Of a stretch of DNA of 64,000 bases, positions 23,552 to 34,505 are shown piece by piece (the first letter of the stretch is position 1; each line of letters begins with the position of its first letter). The notes beneath the pieces are model-generated. The model ran no database searches. It saw nothing but the letters and a program-made list of their open reading frames with translations, and had not been told where the DNA came from. A program made the position numbers and the translations under genes. The stretch comes from Agapetus fuscipes (lineage: Eukaryota > Arthropoda > Insecta > Trichoptera > Glossosomatidae). The stretch is from positions 13,266,347-13,330,346 of the forward strand of contig OX637337.1 in assembly GCA_951799405.1 (NCBI GenBank). The letters are read 5' to 3'.

Positions 23552-23682
23552 CTAAGTGTTGTGTACTGTTTTAAAGCGAATGAACCGCCTATGACTAACA
23601 GAATAAAAGGTACACCATATTTAAATGATCTTTTCTGAGATAATATTTCGATTTTTCGCCGCCAAAGGGCGAAAGAGTTCAT
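23552..23682 (-). CDS. COX16: COX16 homologue, exon 1
   Basis: Starts at ATG 23682-23680 and codes for 43 residues plus two bases of a split Arg codon. The 5' splice site is TTAG/GTGAGG at 23551. The peptide has a basic N-terminus (LWRRKIE) and a single membrane segment, YGVPFILLVIGGSFAL (about 22-37), matching the [20 protein letters not shown] region of COX16. With exon 2 the protein is 102 residues, normal for the family, and 131 + 178 nt is an exact codon count. The intron is 130 bp (23422-23551). No other frame explains both exons. Confidence 0.93.
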
Positions 23683-24121
23683 TTTCAATTTTAAATAACT
23701 TGACATTTGATTCACAATCTGATTATAAAGCTGTCAAGAATCTGGTGCTGACATTTTGATATTTTTTATTCTGTCAGATAAATGTAGTAAAATCCGTCAA
23801 GTTCCGTCAGCACCATTTTTTGCTAAAGCCTTGTAAAAAAACGATCTTATGAAGTTAGTTGTATGAGCCATTGAAATAGAGTAAAAAAATATGATACTTC
23901 ATACATTACTTGTAATAAGAGGATAAACATACTAAAAATTTGTATTTCCAACCCTTCTTGTTCAGGAAAAAGGGGGTTAAAATGTTATTTTTTACAATAT
24001 ATTTTATAACTCGGAAATTGATATTTTTGTACGTCAAATATAAGAACATAAATTTTTATACAATGATGACCTCTTAGTCTTACATATTCTTGCTATCTGC
24101 TGTAGTTGCTAAGATATGTAG

Positions 24122-24283
24122 CTGCTAAGATGGATTGGCCATGTTATTACATGGCCGATCCATCTTGCACGAGGTCTCTTGCATGCCATAATGGAGGGGA
24201 TGACCGAGGGGACCAACTCTAGGGGACGCCCACGCCAAGAGTACCTGGAGGAACTGTTGATGGACGTGTGCTGCTCAACATAA
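24122..24283 (+). pseudogene. LINE RT C-terminal fragment
   Basis: An open stretch of 53 codons reads LLRWIGHVI...GRPRQEYLEELLMDVCCS and a stop, the usual C-terminal end of several non-LTR reverse transcriptases ('RW.GH...RGRPR'). It abuts an RTE tail copy in the opposite orientation (24284-24540, minus). Confidence 0.65.
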
Positions 24284-24540
24284 TATCTAATCTAATCTAA
24301 TCTAAGTTGCAAGGATATGTTACATTGGAGATTCACATTACATGCATTCTCACAACCAGACACGTACAAGTTCGCGCTTGCACATGCCTCATGTGAACCT
24401 ACAACATAAAAACCAAATCTCAAATGGACATACACCCTGCAACTCTTGCCGTCCTTCCCTGAGACAGGGGTGACATTGGCAAAGTGAACCATTTTTACAG
24501 CATGGGTGGTCAGCCGCATACCAACCTATAAGTCAAGGAA
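24284..24540 (-). repeat. RTE LINE tail copy with (TCTAA)n end
   Basis: Begins with four TCTAA units, which in the minus sense are the TTAGA microsatellite that ends this family. It then carries the full tail to 'ataccaacctataagtcaagg'. It is one of the better-preserved copies. Confidence 0.88.
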
Positions 24541-24569
24541 CTAATATGTATACTTATTGCATATTATGC

Positions 24570-24638
24570 AGACCTAAAAAGAGCCGCACAAGACAGGGAA
24601 AAATGGAGAAGAAGAGTAAAAGATATTGCTGCAAACCA
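24570..24638 (+). pseudogene. LINE RT C-terminal end fragment
   Basis: Reads DLKRAAQDREKWRRRVKDIA and a stop a few codons later, a terminal motif common in LINE reverse transcriptases. A similar piece is found on the minus strand near 57380-57430. It is followed by two direct copies of a ~75-bp unit (about 24689-24757 and 24783-24858) sharing 'ctcatatttttggcggga'. Confidence 0.6.
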
Positions 24639-24859
24639 ATCCTACGATTGAAACTGGAGAAGAAGAACTCTCACATTCATTGTGAGCTTGAAGTAATAGG
24701 AGAGCAAAAGACACAAGGAGGTGTCCGAAATAATCTCATATTTTTGGCGGGATAACAGATAGCCTAAGTTTTTTTTCACTTTGGGCTTGAATTATTAGGA
24801 GAGCAGAATAATCAATGAGGTGTGTGGAATTACCTCATATTTTTGGCGGGAAAATAAAT

Positions 24860-26040
24860 CATGATTAAAGATGTCGATAGGCAAGCCACTTAAATTCTGC
24901 CATTTGTCGCCTCCGTCAGTCTTCCATTGCGCCAGGTCCGACGGAATACCACCAAGCTGCAGCACTACATCTGTCAATGGGAATGCTGCCACTATATTAT
25001 TTCCATAGACAATACATTTTTTTATGGGAAAATATTTTTTTACTGCTTGTCATAAATCAATTACGTTTGTATATTTTATCACCAGGGGCGCTAGTTGATT
25101 TACGAGAGATTATCATGGCTGATCAAAATAACACAAAATATCACGATAATAATCTAAAATATTTGAAGTAATAAGTGAAAATCTGGATGTAACCACTATT
25201 TCATACAGTCTATTTATTTCTTTTCACACAAGGAGAGACATTAAGTAAGTCCCATCGCCAATTATTTATCGAATGATTTTATATTTTAATTATCCACGAT
25301 CCCTTAATTTCTCGCGATGTAAACACACCAAAATTATTTGTTTATTTATTGGGTAATTTCACGCTTATTGCTCAATACATGAGTGACAGTGTGCCAAAAA
25401 TATTACCAGCGGTTTATTTTTTCATCAATACCGGCGGAAAATCATAGTTTTCTAGTGGAATGAAGAGGTGTTTACCTAGCGTCAAAATTCCGAGGTATAT
25501 TTCGGTTATCACTAATATTATAATTGGGTCAGCTTATCTATTTAAAAATGTGCCCGGAATTTGTCCAGAGACACCCCCGAGTATTCCCAAACAGATAATA
25601 ATTCACATATTGTTGCCATTTTCGCTTATCATTGTTTTTATTCGGAAATTTCTCTTTCCTTCCTCCCGCCATTTATCTTATATGGTGAATTAATTTATGG
25701 CATTTCTGTACGGTTTTAACTGTTGAGGTATAATAAAGTTTTTATTGGTATTTTTACGCTGGTCTACTAATCAATATTATGCTAAATCGTACATTTCTTT
25801 TTAAGGAAAATAAATATTTCTCACAATCACCATCAGTTTTCATATAAGTAAATGAATAATAAGAAAATTTGTTCTGTTTTTATTAAGAATATTTATTTGA
25901 TTAAAATTACTCTATTACAATGTGCTCTTATAAACATATCCAAGGTCTACCAGAAGGTCTTACAAGATGGCAAAGCTCTCCGATTACAATATGATACAAT
26001 CAACTAAATCATATTTAATGGACTTAGCACAAAATAATAT
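24860..26040. other. Non-genic stretch
   Basis: AT-rich, with no identifiable exon or transposon. The minus-strand frame at 24992-24795 has a somewhat protein-like peptide (DLAQWKTDGGDKW) but matches no family I recognise. Confidence 0.35.
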
Positions 26041-26194
26041 GCATTTGTATTTTTTTTCGTCGGGCAAACATCTGTGACTATGGTCCTTAGCAACCAATAA
26101 CAAAATATTTATTGTTTACCTTTTTCCTAGCAACTCTGCCGTTTGACGTCCCAACTTTTTATCTATTGTATTTGCTCCGAGTCCAATGTAGCTC

Positions 26195-26555
26195 TAGGCT
26201 TTCACGGCACGCGAACATTTGGCCAGCTCCCTTTCCTATGAAAATATATAGGTTCCACTTGCCACATGTGACTCCTACGGGGATAATGTGGTAAGAAGTT
26301 GCACTAAATATGCAGGTTCTAAAATCTACAGTCTTATGATGCGAAGACATAATATATTCTATTTTAAAAATCATATTTCAAGTTTGCACTTACACATGCC
26401 GCATGTGTATTTACAAAGTAAATAAAAACAAATCTCAAATGAACATAAACCTTACAACTCTTGCCGCCTTTTCCTGAAACAGGGGTGACAGAGGCAAAGA
26501 GAATAGATTCTTTACCGTATGGGTGGTCAGCTTCATACCAACTTAAGTCGAGAAA
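26195..26555. repeat. SINE family A tail fragment and RTE tail copy
   Basis: The stretch 26220-26312 resembles the 3' part of the SINE at 42703-43017 ('aggttccacttgccacatg', 'ggggataatgtgg'). From 26370 to 26555 there is a truncated minus-strand RTE tail. Confidence 0.6.
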
Positions 26556-26659
26556 AAAATAACTTATTGTGTTTCATTTTATCTGTTTATGTCCAAAAAA
26601 TTCTGATGATTTCCTAAATAATAATTCAAATTTGTTTACCCTGTTGAGGCTTGGACTGC

Positions 26660-27022
26660 TTACAGCGTAAGTATTTAGATATGCTAGAACAAGTCCAAAA
26701 AACATTCTGAGGTATCTCCTCATGAGGCTGCGTGGAAATTATCCACAATTCATGTATCATGAGGAGCTAATTCAGGAGGCTGGCTTCAGAAGCCTGGAAA
26801 CCAAGCGCAACGGGTCCTTTATGGTGCTCTCCCATAAATTCACCAAGAGCTTGAGAAACAGTCCCACCCTGTTTGAGAGCTACAGGTTGTATGTGCCTGA
26901 TGGCTACACCTGTGGGCGAGGACATGATTTATTTTATGTACTGAAAAGCAGTACTGTTGGTGTGGCGCAACACCCTGTGACTCGGAGTAAAACTCTTAAG
27001 TATGTCTCATGTAGGCATTTTT
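26660..27022 (+). pseudogene. LINE RT C-terminal fragment
   Basis: An open frame from 26722 reads RLRGNYPQFMYHEELIQEAG, FRSLETKRNGSFMVL and then LKSSTVGVAQHPVTR. The layout matches the post-RT region of jockey/R-type LINEs. It is immobile without the polymerase. It lies about 330 bp upstream of the ear start codon and may overlap its promoter region. Confidence 0.6.
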
Positions 27023-27353
27023 AAGTGTAATTTAATAAGATTTAAAAATCTGAAAATAGAGTTTCTCTCAGTGATTACCGAGAGGGTGGACTGTTACTAA
27101 GAAAAATCTGTTGCACACAAGAAATAAAATAATCATTAACAAATAAAAAGTTGAAGGGTTTGCGTATTGACATTGTGAAGATCCATTTTAAGTATAATAA
27201 TGTCAAAATTCAACAACGTTTTTCTTCACGAGTTTTCCAGCCTAGTCACGCAAAGAGGGCAATACGTGACCAGCCATAAAATATACACTTTCCACACATT
27301 AAATACATGCATAATTCCAGGTTGCTGGGACGTTTGGATGAGGTGCACCAGCC

Positions 27354-27534
27354 ATGTCTATAAAGGTGAACTTTGAGATTGGCCACGAGGCGTCTGTGCG
27401 CACCAAGCGCACTCCCGAGGGCTTCACCCACGACTGGGAGGTGTTTGTGCGCGGCGTGGACAATGCGGAGATCAGCCAGTTTGTGGACAAGGTGGTGTTT
27501 CAGCTGCACGAGACCTTCCCCAAACCCAGGAGAC
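27354..27534 (+). CDS. ear: ENL/AF9 homologue (ear), exon with first half of YEATS domain
   Basis: Codes for residues 1-60 plus one base. It reads VNFEIGHEA, EGFTHDWEVFVRG, DKVVFQLHETFPKPRR, which is the start of the YEATS domain of AF9, ENL and Drosophila ear. The donor is AGAC/GTAAGT at 27535. A possible acceptor ('ataattccag', ending about 27321) suggests an upstream non-coding exon; the next in-frame ATG context does not offer a better start. YEATS domains read acylated lysines on histone H3, and ENL/AF9 proteins are part of the super elongation complex and of DOT1L complexes. The pocket Ser of human AF9 (S58) is Thr54 here; His52 and Phe55 are kept. Confidence 0.94.
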
Positions 27535-29210
27535 GTAAGTCGCACAAGTTAACCACTTCACCGTTTGACTGCGGGTGATATTCATTTACATATACAAATA
27601 CATCAGTTATAATGAACATTAAAGGGCCAGCCAATTTTCATCATTAGGCCCCTTTCAGACAACACATTTTGCCCAGTTTGATTATGGATTACCGCAGAAC
27701 CATGTGAGAGATTTCATACATTCCCATTCACAATAGGAAAAACAGATAAACCAGGCAGAATGTGTGGTACCCATTAGCGTTTGTATGAAAATGAAGAAGC
27801 CCAAACTAAAATATCAGGAAGTAATTGCTCATGATAGTCATGAACTCGCTACATCCATTATCGTTAAAACTGAGATTGACTGTATTTGTGTCTTGAGCAG
27901 ACTTGCACTCAGTGCAGCTGGCATCTATGTATGGCATCAAAGTTTGAAAGTACTTCTGCCATCTGGCCTGTAGAAACCTGCAAGAAGAAAACATAACTTT
28001 CATGATTAGGTCCGCACTTTTGTACAAAAAACAATAAAGGTTTGTCACACAGGGTTGCTAGGGCAGAGGCTAAATAATATTTGCTTATTACACCTTGGTT
28101 ACATGCATAGGTGGCATTCACCCGCTGAGAAAAACAAGATTGTTGAACATCCGTGCAAATAAAAATCCAAATCCATTAATTTCCTTATTATACCCTTTAA
28201 AACTTGTTCCATTATAAGGTTCTTACTGAATTAGCAATTTGGATATGAGAGAATAATAAAACTATCTAGAAAAAACATCTCAATGGTGAACGAGTAAAAC
28301 AATTGCTTAGAATTTGTAGAACTCAGCTCATAAACTGCAGTTATCATTTTTGGATCCAACCATGTATGATAACATACTTTAATATTGCAGAGAAAAAGCC
28401 ATTCAGCTTAATAACTCTTACGAACAGGTCTTTTAGTTGGGCTGGTCCAGTTGCTGTTGGCAGTTTTAGGAGGTTGCCTAAGGCACATTTGTTTAATAGA
28501 AGCTTCAAGACATAAAAAGTGGCCAATGCCCCAAAAATTGGCCAATTATTATGGTGACCTGTCATTGTGTCTCAAAATGTTAGGATATTTTATTCCAGGA
28601 AATAACAAACTGTCAGCGACTTCTCAATGAAGTTTTGTAGTATACAATCTATAATAATTTAAAGTAGTAAAAATATATTAACATTTATAATTCATACATA
28701 ATATTTAATAAAAATAATAAACAATCATACATTCAGATTAGGGATTGCAATCCAGCAGCATTTTCAATCCAGCTGGATTTTTGCTGGACCAACACTATTC
28801 CAGCTGGATCCAGCGCGGATCCAGCAATTTATTGATTTTCGAAGGAATGTACCTACCTGTTTTTTTTAAATAAGTACTTAAGAAACGTGTTAATTAAACA
28901 TTTTAACAAAATCACAATAATAAAAAATTTAACATAAACTTTAATTAATTTTTAGAGGTAGAGTAGACAGACGGAGTAAAAGTTATAACAAAAATAAATC
29001 TTTTCTTGATTTTTTATTAAGACAAAATGTATCTTTTTTTTCTGGAAATCTCAAGAAACAAATGGTATTAATGGTGTTGTCTCCCAGCCGGCTTGTTAAT
29101 GAAATGCATATATGAATATATTCACCTCCTACTCCCTCACTTTCATAAGCACTCATTTCCTTTTTTAATATTGTATCATAATCCTTCTGAGTTCTCGTTT
29201 CTTTCGTTTT

Positions 29211-29655
29211 CATTTTTTTTTTTTTTTTTTAAGAAATCCTGTGCGGGAGACTCCCTAGATTCTAAAGACTCTAGGGGTCTATGACACTTGTTGTAGTGCC
29301 GCAGAGGTGTACGAGCTTGGTCGTCGCTACAAAGCGCCAATACTCAAGCAAGACCCAGTTGCTGTAAGGCTGGATGGACCTTTGGTGACCGGTCATTGGT
29401 AAAGGTTTATGAATTTTTCAACCCAGCGAAGAGCACATTCGAAATATTAACGGTATATTTTTGTGCTCCGCCGGGATCCGAATCCACAACCTTCCATTTA
29501 CGCGTCCGAAGTGTTGGCACTACGGACTACGGACCGGTCCGAGATGCCAACGACACGCGGTGTACCTGAGCGGTTACCCATCCAAGCACTGACCGCGCCC
29601 AATGTTGCTTAACTTCGGTGATCTATGGGAACCGGTGCTTTCAACATGGCTAACG
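29211..29655 (-). mobile_element. Composite SINE: 5S rRNA head + tRNA-like + body + LINE tail
   Basis: Reading the minus strand from 29655: a 5S rRNA-like head (to 29546); a tRNA-like segment (about 29540-29473) with a 'TAGTCCGTAGTG' box A-like motif and 'GGATTCGGATCCC' box B-like motif; a body (to about 29315) shared with the SINE at 39842-40113 ('tgctcttc.ctgggttgaa', 'ggtccatccagcct'); then ~80 bp nearly identical to the 3' end of the jockey-like LINE at 22096-23035; and finally poly-A (29211-29230). It is inside the hAT element. 5S-headed SINEs form a known class (SINE3); the joint 5S and tRNA head is rare. Confidence 0.82.
29546..29655 (-). rRNA. 5S rRNA-like sequence (SINE head, not a 5S gene)
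   Basis: About 110 of the 120 positions of a eukaryotic 5S gene are matched in the minus sense, including AAGTTAAGCAAC (box A region) and GGTCAGTGCTTGGATGGGT (box C region). The very 5' end is altered ('ctaacgtcat' replaces the usual pairing partner), so the terminal stem cannot fold normally. Together with its fusion to tRNA-like and LINE-tail sequence this argues for a retroposon head with an internal pol III promoter. Confidence 0.85.
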
Positions 29656-30689
29656 TCATTGACAAAGAAGTTTTCTTTCTCACATTTTAGCTTAATCTCC
29701 AGTTCTTGTTTCAATTCAAATTCAGTGAATCCGGTTTATCCTGTCTATATTTTTCTATTTCCATTGTATCTTTTTGCTCTTGCACTGTTGAAGGTTCCAC
29801 TAAATATGCGCTTACACGATTCAGCATATTTTCATCTCCTGACGCATTGCATATTTTTTTGGTATTAGAAAAATTACTTCGTTATACTTTTTCGGGTTCT
29901 GTAGATAAATTTTCTGCATGCCTGTGACATCGGTAAGACGCCGTTTTTCGATTCTGTTGTGGAGTGCCGCAGAAAGATCTGCACTCAAGATTGTGTCCTG
30001 GCTTTTTAGTTTGTCTAAGACGAATTTTAGGGTTGTGTCAGCAGTTATCAAACTCGGCTCTCTTCTTCAGAGAACTTAAACGGCCAGTTTAACCGGTTGA
30101 AGATTGGCGTCCTGGCGATCAACTCACTGATTAGTGACCACTCGTCCGCTGAGAATTTAGTTTCTGAGGCAGTGTCTATGAAGGCTTTATCGATGCAAAC
30201 TTTTCAACTTTTAGCATAAACGTTCCAACATGCTGAGCAAACGGTTCCACCTAGTACAGCAGTCAAGAATCAAACTCAATTCTTTGCCCTTTGCTTCTTT
30301 TATGTATTTTTGCAAAAACATCTCATCTTTGGTAGGTGATCTTTTAAAAGTCTTAAAACTTTTTGCATTTTATTAAGAAGTTCACTGTATCGTTGAATTA
30401 CTTCATGTTTAGCTGATGTTTGTTCAATTACTACTTCTAAGCCTTCATTGGTGTCCGTGTCTTTGTCATCATAATAGAGCGGCAATATCGCTCCCGCCGA
30501 GCTGTAAGAGCATCTAGCAAAGAGCCAATGCTGGCAAGCCAGATTTTACGACATTATTTGGAAAGTTTTATACTTGCGGATCCGCAGCGCTGGATCCAGC
30601 AGGCCGAAAAATGCGCTGGATCCAGCTGGATTGCTGGATGAGGGATCCAGCAATTGCAATCCCTAATTCAGATATATTAACATTTAAAA

Positions 30690-30837
30690 TTCTACTTACA
30701 AATTAAAATCCAAACTGCAAATGAACATAAACCCTGCAACTTTTGACGACATTCCCTGAAACAGGGGTGGCATTGGCAAAGTGAACCATTTTTTATAGTA
30801 TGGGTGGTCAGTCTCATACCAACCTATAAGTTAAGGA
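30690..30837 (-). repeat. RTE LINE tail copy, truncated
   Basis: Contains 'aaatgaacataaaccctgca', 'ttccctgaaacaggggtgg', 'tatagtatgggtggtcag' and 'accaacctataagt'. The microsatellite end is missing. It lies just outside the hAT right flank. Confidence 0.8.
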
Positions 30838-31015
30838 AATAGTGAGCGAAATTCTATTATTTAGATGCAGTTAAATATTTTACTCGCCCCGTAACCTAAT
30901 ACAATTTGTTTTTAATTTTTAATTTTTTAAAAATGAAAGGTTACAAAGTGAATGCCTCATCAATTAATAAAATTGAAAAATAAAATCCTTATATAGTATC
31001 TTATACAATACTTAC

Positions 31016-31630
31016 GTAAGTCGGTGCATTCTTTGAACGTTTTGGTTTTTCTCTGTGTACATCAGCACCACTTGGGCAACCAGGAATAGCAGTTTCAGAA
31101 AGCCGTCGCTTGGTCTCCAGACACTCTGCCATAAAACTCTTGTCAATCTTCCTCTCCTTTGCTTTCCCATGTGGCTTCCTCGACTGCATCCTCTGATTCC
31201 AGTGCCTGTAAGCTCCTCGCCTGTCCACACCATCCAGCATCTTGCGCATCTCACTCACGCGCTTCTTCAGAACACTATTATCCAACAGGACATCATTCAG
31301 TTTCTCGTTTATCTTCTTTGTCTCTTTCTTCATTTCATTTAATGAATCCAAGATATCCTTTTCCATCTTGACTTCTAAGTGTGATTGGTTGTCATCTTTT
31401 CCAAGCAGCTGAACCATGCCACGGATTTCACGAATGAGAGTCGTTGTATCCATTGACATGTAGTTCTTTTTAATCCCATTTCCGTACAGTACATCCATGG
31501 CCATTGTGATTTCTTGCCTTGAGAACTTTTCCACTTCTTTCATGATCACTGCATCGTCAAAGAATTTAATGTTTCTGTCTATAAAAGCCAACACTTTGTT
31601 GTCCACCATTTTGTAGATAGACTGGAACTG
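31016..31630 (-). CDS. Unidentified exon-like frame, antisense in the ear intron
   Basis: A 205-codon stretch open from an acceptor (TTTTTGCTGTTGCAG, ending 31631) to a strong donor (TTAC/GTAAGTATT, at 31015). Both borders are in phase 0, and the acceptor is a NAGNAG pair. If not spliced, the frame runs from ATG 31642 to a stop at 31001 (213 residues). The peptide has an N-terminal helical module (VLAFIDRNIKFFDD, EKFSRQEITMAMDVLYG), a coiled-coil-like part (LNEMKKETKKINEKLNDVLL, VSEMRKMLDG) and a basic C-terminus. The N-terminal module resembles helical ORF1-like proteins seen in some invertebrate transposons, but I do not recognise the family. No companion exon is identified on this strand. 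It may be a nested host gene, or part of an unrecognised transposon. Confidence 0.5.
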
Positions 31631-32090
31631 CTGCAACAGCAAAAATCAAATTACAAAGGAACATCCTGTCACATCAATCTCCAATGTTGCCTCAATGATG
31701 AAAAAAATCCCAATTTGATATTTTTTATTAAATATATTTTTATTTTGAAATAAAATAAAAAGTATTTTTATACTCTTTGACTTGCCATTTTTTTTTTGTC
31801 TGTTAATATATTTTTTGTATGGGGAAAAAAACAGTCTTAAGAATGTTTCATTTTGTCAATAATTATTCAATTTATGATACTTCAAACTACTCATATTACA
31901 AGGAAAGTAAACTTAGAGTGTGAAATGAGATAATCAAAGTGTTAGGTATCAAATGTACTCTGTATATGTATCAGTTACATTGCTCTATGTTGATTTTTAC
32001 TGAATCACAAAAGGAAATTATTATAATCAATTGAAAATATAAAAAAGTGCAAATCAATATTTTTATCATAACATTGTTTGTATTTTCCAG

Positions 32091-34312
32091 CGGTGAAGGA
32101 GCCGCCGTACTGCGTGAAGGAATCCGGCTACGCAGGCTTCAACCTGCCCATAGAGATCTATCTGAAGAACCCCGACGAGCCCAAGAAGATCCAGTTCAAC
32201 TATGACCTCAACCTGCAGCAGTCGGGGCCCCCCATCATCAAGGTGCAGAAGGAGCGCCACGTGTTTCACCACCCAGCGGAGGATTTCAGGAGGAAGCTGC
32301 TGCGCGGCGGGGGCATGGTAACCAGTGCCAACCCCTTCCTGCCCGCACCCAGCGACCACGAGAGAAGCAGTCGGGACTCCTTCACCGACGACAAGCCACA
32401 GCCCCTCATCGGCAAACCCAAGCTAGGAGGAGACAGCAAGAAGAGCAAAACTAAAGACTACGAAACACACAGACCACTCAACCACTTTGAAAACCTATTC
32501 GGAACCCCAATCAGGATATCTCCAGACTCAAAGAAACCTTCCCCGAATCCTAAACAAGACAAGCTGCTGAAGGAAAAGGAAAAGGAGAAACATGCAGAGA
32601 AAGAGAAAACAAGTAAAACATCGAAGCACGATGCTGTTAAAGAACACAGAGAAGATAAGCAAAAGGCCAAAGCAGAGAAGGAACGGATTAAAGATGAGAA
32701 GGAAAGGCTTAAAGAGGAAAAGAGGTCGTCTAAAAGTGGGAAAGATAGAGATCAAAGTAAAGAGAAGAGTTCGAAAAGGAGTGCGGAAAGACCGCCGTCT
32801 CCTGCGCCGAATCCTAAAAGACCTGCAGCGGCTCCTGTGAGCTCTGCACCTAAAGTTAATCCACCGTCTACGCCTAAAGATGAAGCTAAACCCAGTAAAC
32901 ATGAGAGTGAAACCAAGAGCAAGGCGCACAGCAAACCCAGTGAGCCACAGCCAGCTAAAGGGGATAAGAAGGCCAAGAAGGAGAAGAGGAGCCACGATAA
33001 AGAGCGGGAAGGGAAGAAAGAACACAAAAAAGAGAAGGAGAGTAAAGTTAGCAACGTAGAAAGTAGAGAAGTCAAGCCTAAAGATGTACCAAAGGAAGCT
33101 CCGGTTAAGGAAGTTGCCACAGTGAAAGAAAAAGAAAAACCTCCTGCAAAGCCTGGCAAGATTTCAATACGAGATATGCTTAAGGACCCAGTAGAGCCTG
33201 CAAAACAGGAAGCAAAGCACAAAGATAAAGGTGACAGGGAACGCAAACACAAGCATAAGAAGAAGGACAAGAAGCGAGACGGATCACGAGAGAAGAATAA
33301 AGAATCATCCAGTAAAGACAAGAAACACAAGCACGATAAGAGCAGCAGCAAGAGCAAGGTAGCGGCAGAGGCGAAGGAGCAAGAAAAACCAGAGCCTGTA
33401 AGAGAGGTGGAGAAACTCAACTCTGTCACAAAAGCTTTCAAAGAGAAAGATCGTAGCTTGCTAACAATATCACCAATCTCCGTTGATACAAGCTCACAGT
33501 CCAGCTCTAAGAGTGCAACCAAAAACAAAGCTGTCAGCAATCCCCTCAGTTCAATGATGAACGAACTGAGTAGTGGATCAAACAGTGACTCTAATGCCTC
33601 CATGCCCTCAGATGATGAAAACAACTCCATGCACTCGGAAAACAACAGCAGAAGCAACCTGAGTAAAGCTTCCGTTAAGCAAACAGTAGTGGAGCCACCT
33701 AAAGTGGAACCACAGAAAGTTGTGGCGGCTCCAGAGACGACTAAACCTGATAAAGCATCAGAGAAGAGTTCGCAGGGGTCTGCGCACAAGAAGAGCAAGG
33801 AGAAGATCAGTAAACACGACACCAAGGAAGAAAAGAAAAGAAAACGAGACAGCAATTCTAAAATTGACGAATCAGAAAGCAGCAAGAAGGTTGCTAAAGT
33901 CGCTGAAGAACCAGAACACCCCGTTAAACCAAGCAAAAGACTGGATAGCTCGATGACAGTAGAGAATGTTAAAGAGAAATCTAAGATAGACTCCCCGCGG
34001 ATTAAGACGGACACCAAAGTGCAAGATGACGGGGTTTCGAGCAGTTTAAGTGATCATCCAAGTAACGAAGAGGTCACGCAGACCGTGGATAGGAAGCAGA
34101 TGACTGCGGATTATATGGCGCAGTTGAAAGAGCTGCAGCACAAGATAATGACGATAAAAAGCAATGACTTGCTGGAAACAGTCGTCAATTTGATTGCGGA
34201 GACGGGGAAATTTGAAGTCACGAAGAAGACTTTTGACTTTGATTTGTGTCTCCTCGACAAAACCACCGTCCAGCAGCTGCAGGAAATGATTGGGTGTGAG
34301 ACAAGAGCATAA
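32091..34312 (+). CDS. ear: ENL/AF9 homologue (ear), final exon: rest of YEATS, linker, AHD
   Basis: Completes a Pro codon and runs to TAA at 34312; with exon 1 this gives 800 residues (181 + 2222 nt). It starts VKEPPYCVKESGYAGF, in which Gly73, Tyr74 and Phe77 match the acyl-lysine pocket of AF9 (G77, Y78, F81), and ends the YEATS fold near KLLRGGG (about 140). A long Lys/Ser/Glu-rich disordered linker follows. The C-terminal ANC1-homology domain (about 735-797: LKELQHKIMTIKSND, FDFDLCLLDKTTV) is the part that in mammals folds upon binding AF4, DOT1L or CBX8. Large antisense frames over this exon are shadows of its biased codons. No AATAAA is obvious close by; a variant ATTAAA lies near 34354. 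Confidence 0.95.
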
Positions 34313-34505
34313 TACATAATACTATGCATAAGATGACTATTTATATCTAGTTATTAAATTAAGTATTTAACTATTTGTATACAAAGAGCCACTGGGCATT
34401 ATTTTACATTTAAACAAACTCTAAAATGGTGAATCCTTCTACACGGTTACCGATGCACTTTCATTTCATCTGTACCCTGAGTATAATACATTGCATAAAT
34501 GCTCA

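Larger units (their letters stand above)
28739..30665 (-). mobile_element. hAT element with 8-bp target duplication, decayed transposase
   Basis: Both ends carry TAGGGATTGCAAT as inverted repeats, and ATTCAGAT flanks each side exactly (28731-28738 and 30666-30673), the 8-bp duplication typical of hAT. Just inside each end, several copies of the motif (C)TGGATCCAGC are arrayed, as expected for transposase binding sites. The interior has minus-strand transposase debris with stops, including 30051-29821 (TLKFVLDKLKSQD, AALHNRIEKRR) and 30485-30300. A SINE is nested at 29211-29655. Not autonomous. Confidence 0.93.
27535..32090 (+). other. ear intron, 4556 bp, loaded with transposons
   Basis: GT at 27535 and 'tgtattttccag' ending at 32090. 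It contains a short inverted-repeat relic (27650-27770), a fragment of the pogo-type MITE right end (about 27810-27870), a CAATGGACTC-family relic (28009-28140), the hAT element with nested SINE (28739-30665), an RTE tail (30690-30837) and the antisense exon candidate (31016-31630). Confidence 0.9.

Noticed and set aside
24284..24303. Telomere-like repeat (TCTAA units)
   Set aside because: Insect telomeres are TTAGG-type; this is TTAGA and is the tail microsatellite of the RTE LINE family.
29546..29655. Functional 5S rRNA gene
   Set aside because: The 5' end is altered so the terminal stem fails, and it is fused to tRNA-like and LINE-tail sequence.
32752..34017. 421-codon antisense frame over the ear final exon
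   Set aside because: Ser/Leu/Phe-rich mirror of the Lys/Ser/Glu-rich sense coding sequence; no domain, and the sense frame is clearly the gene.
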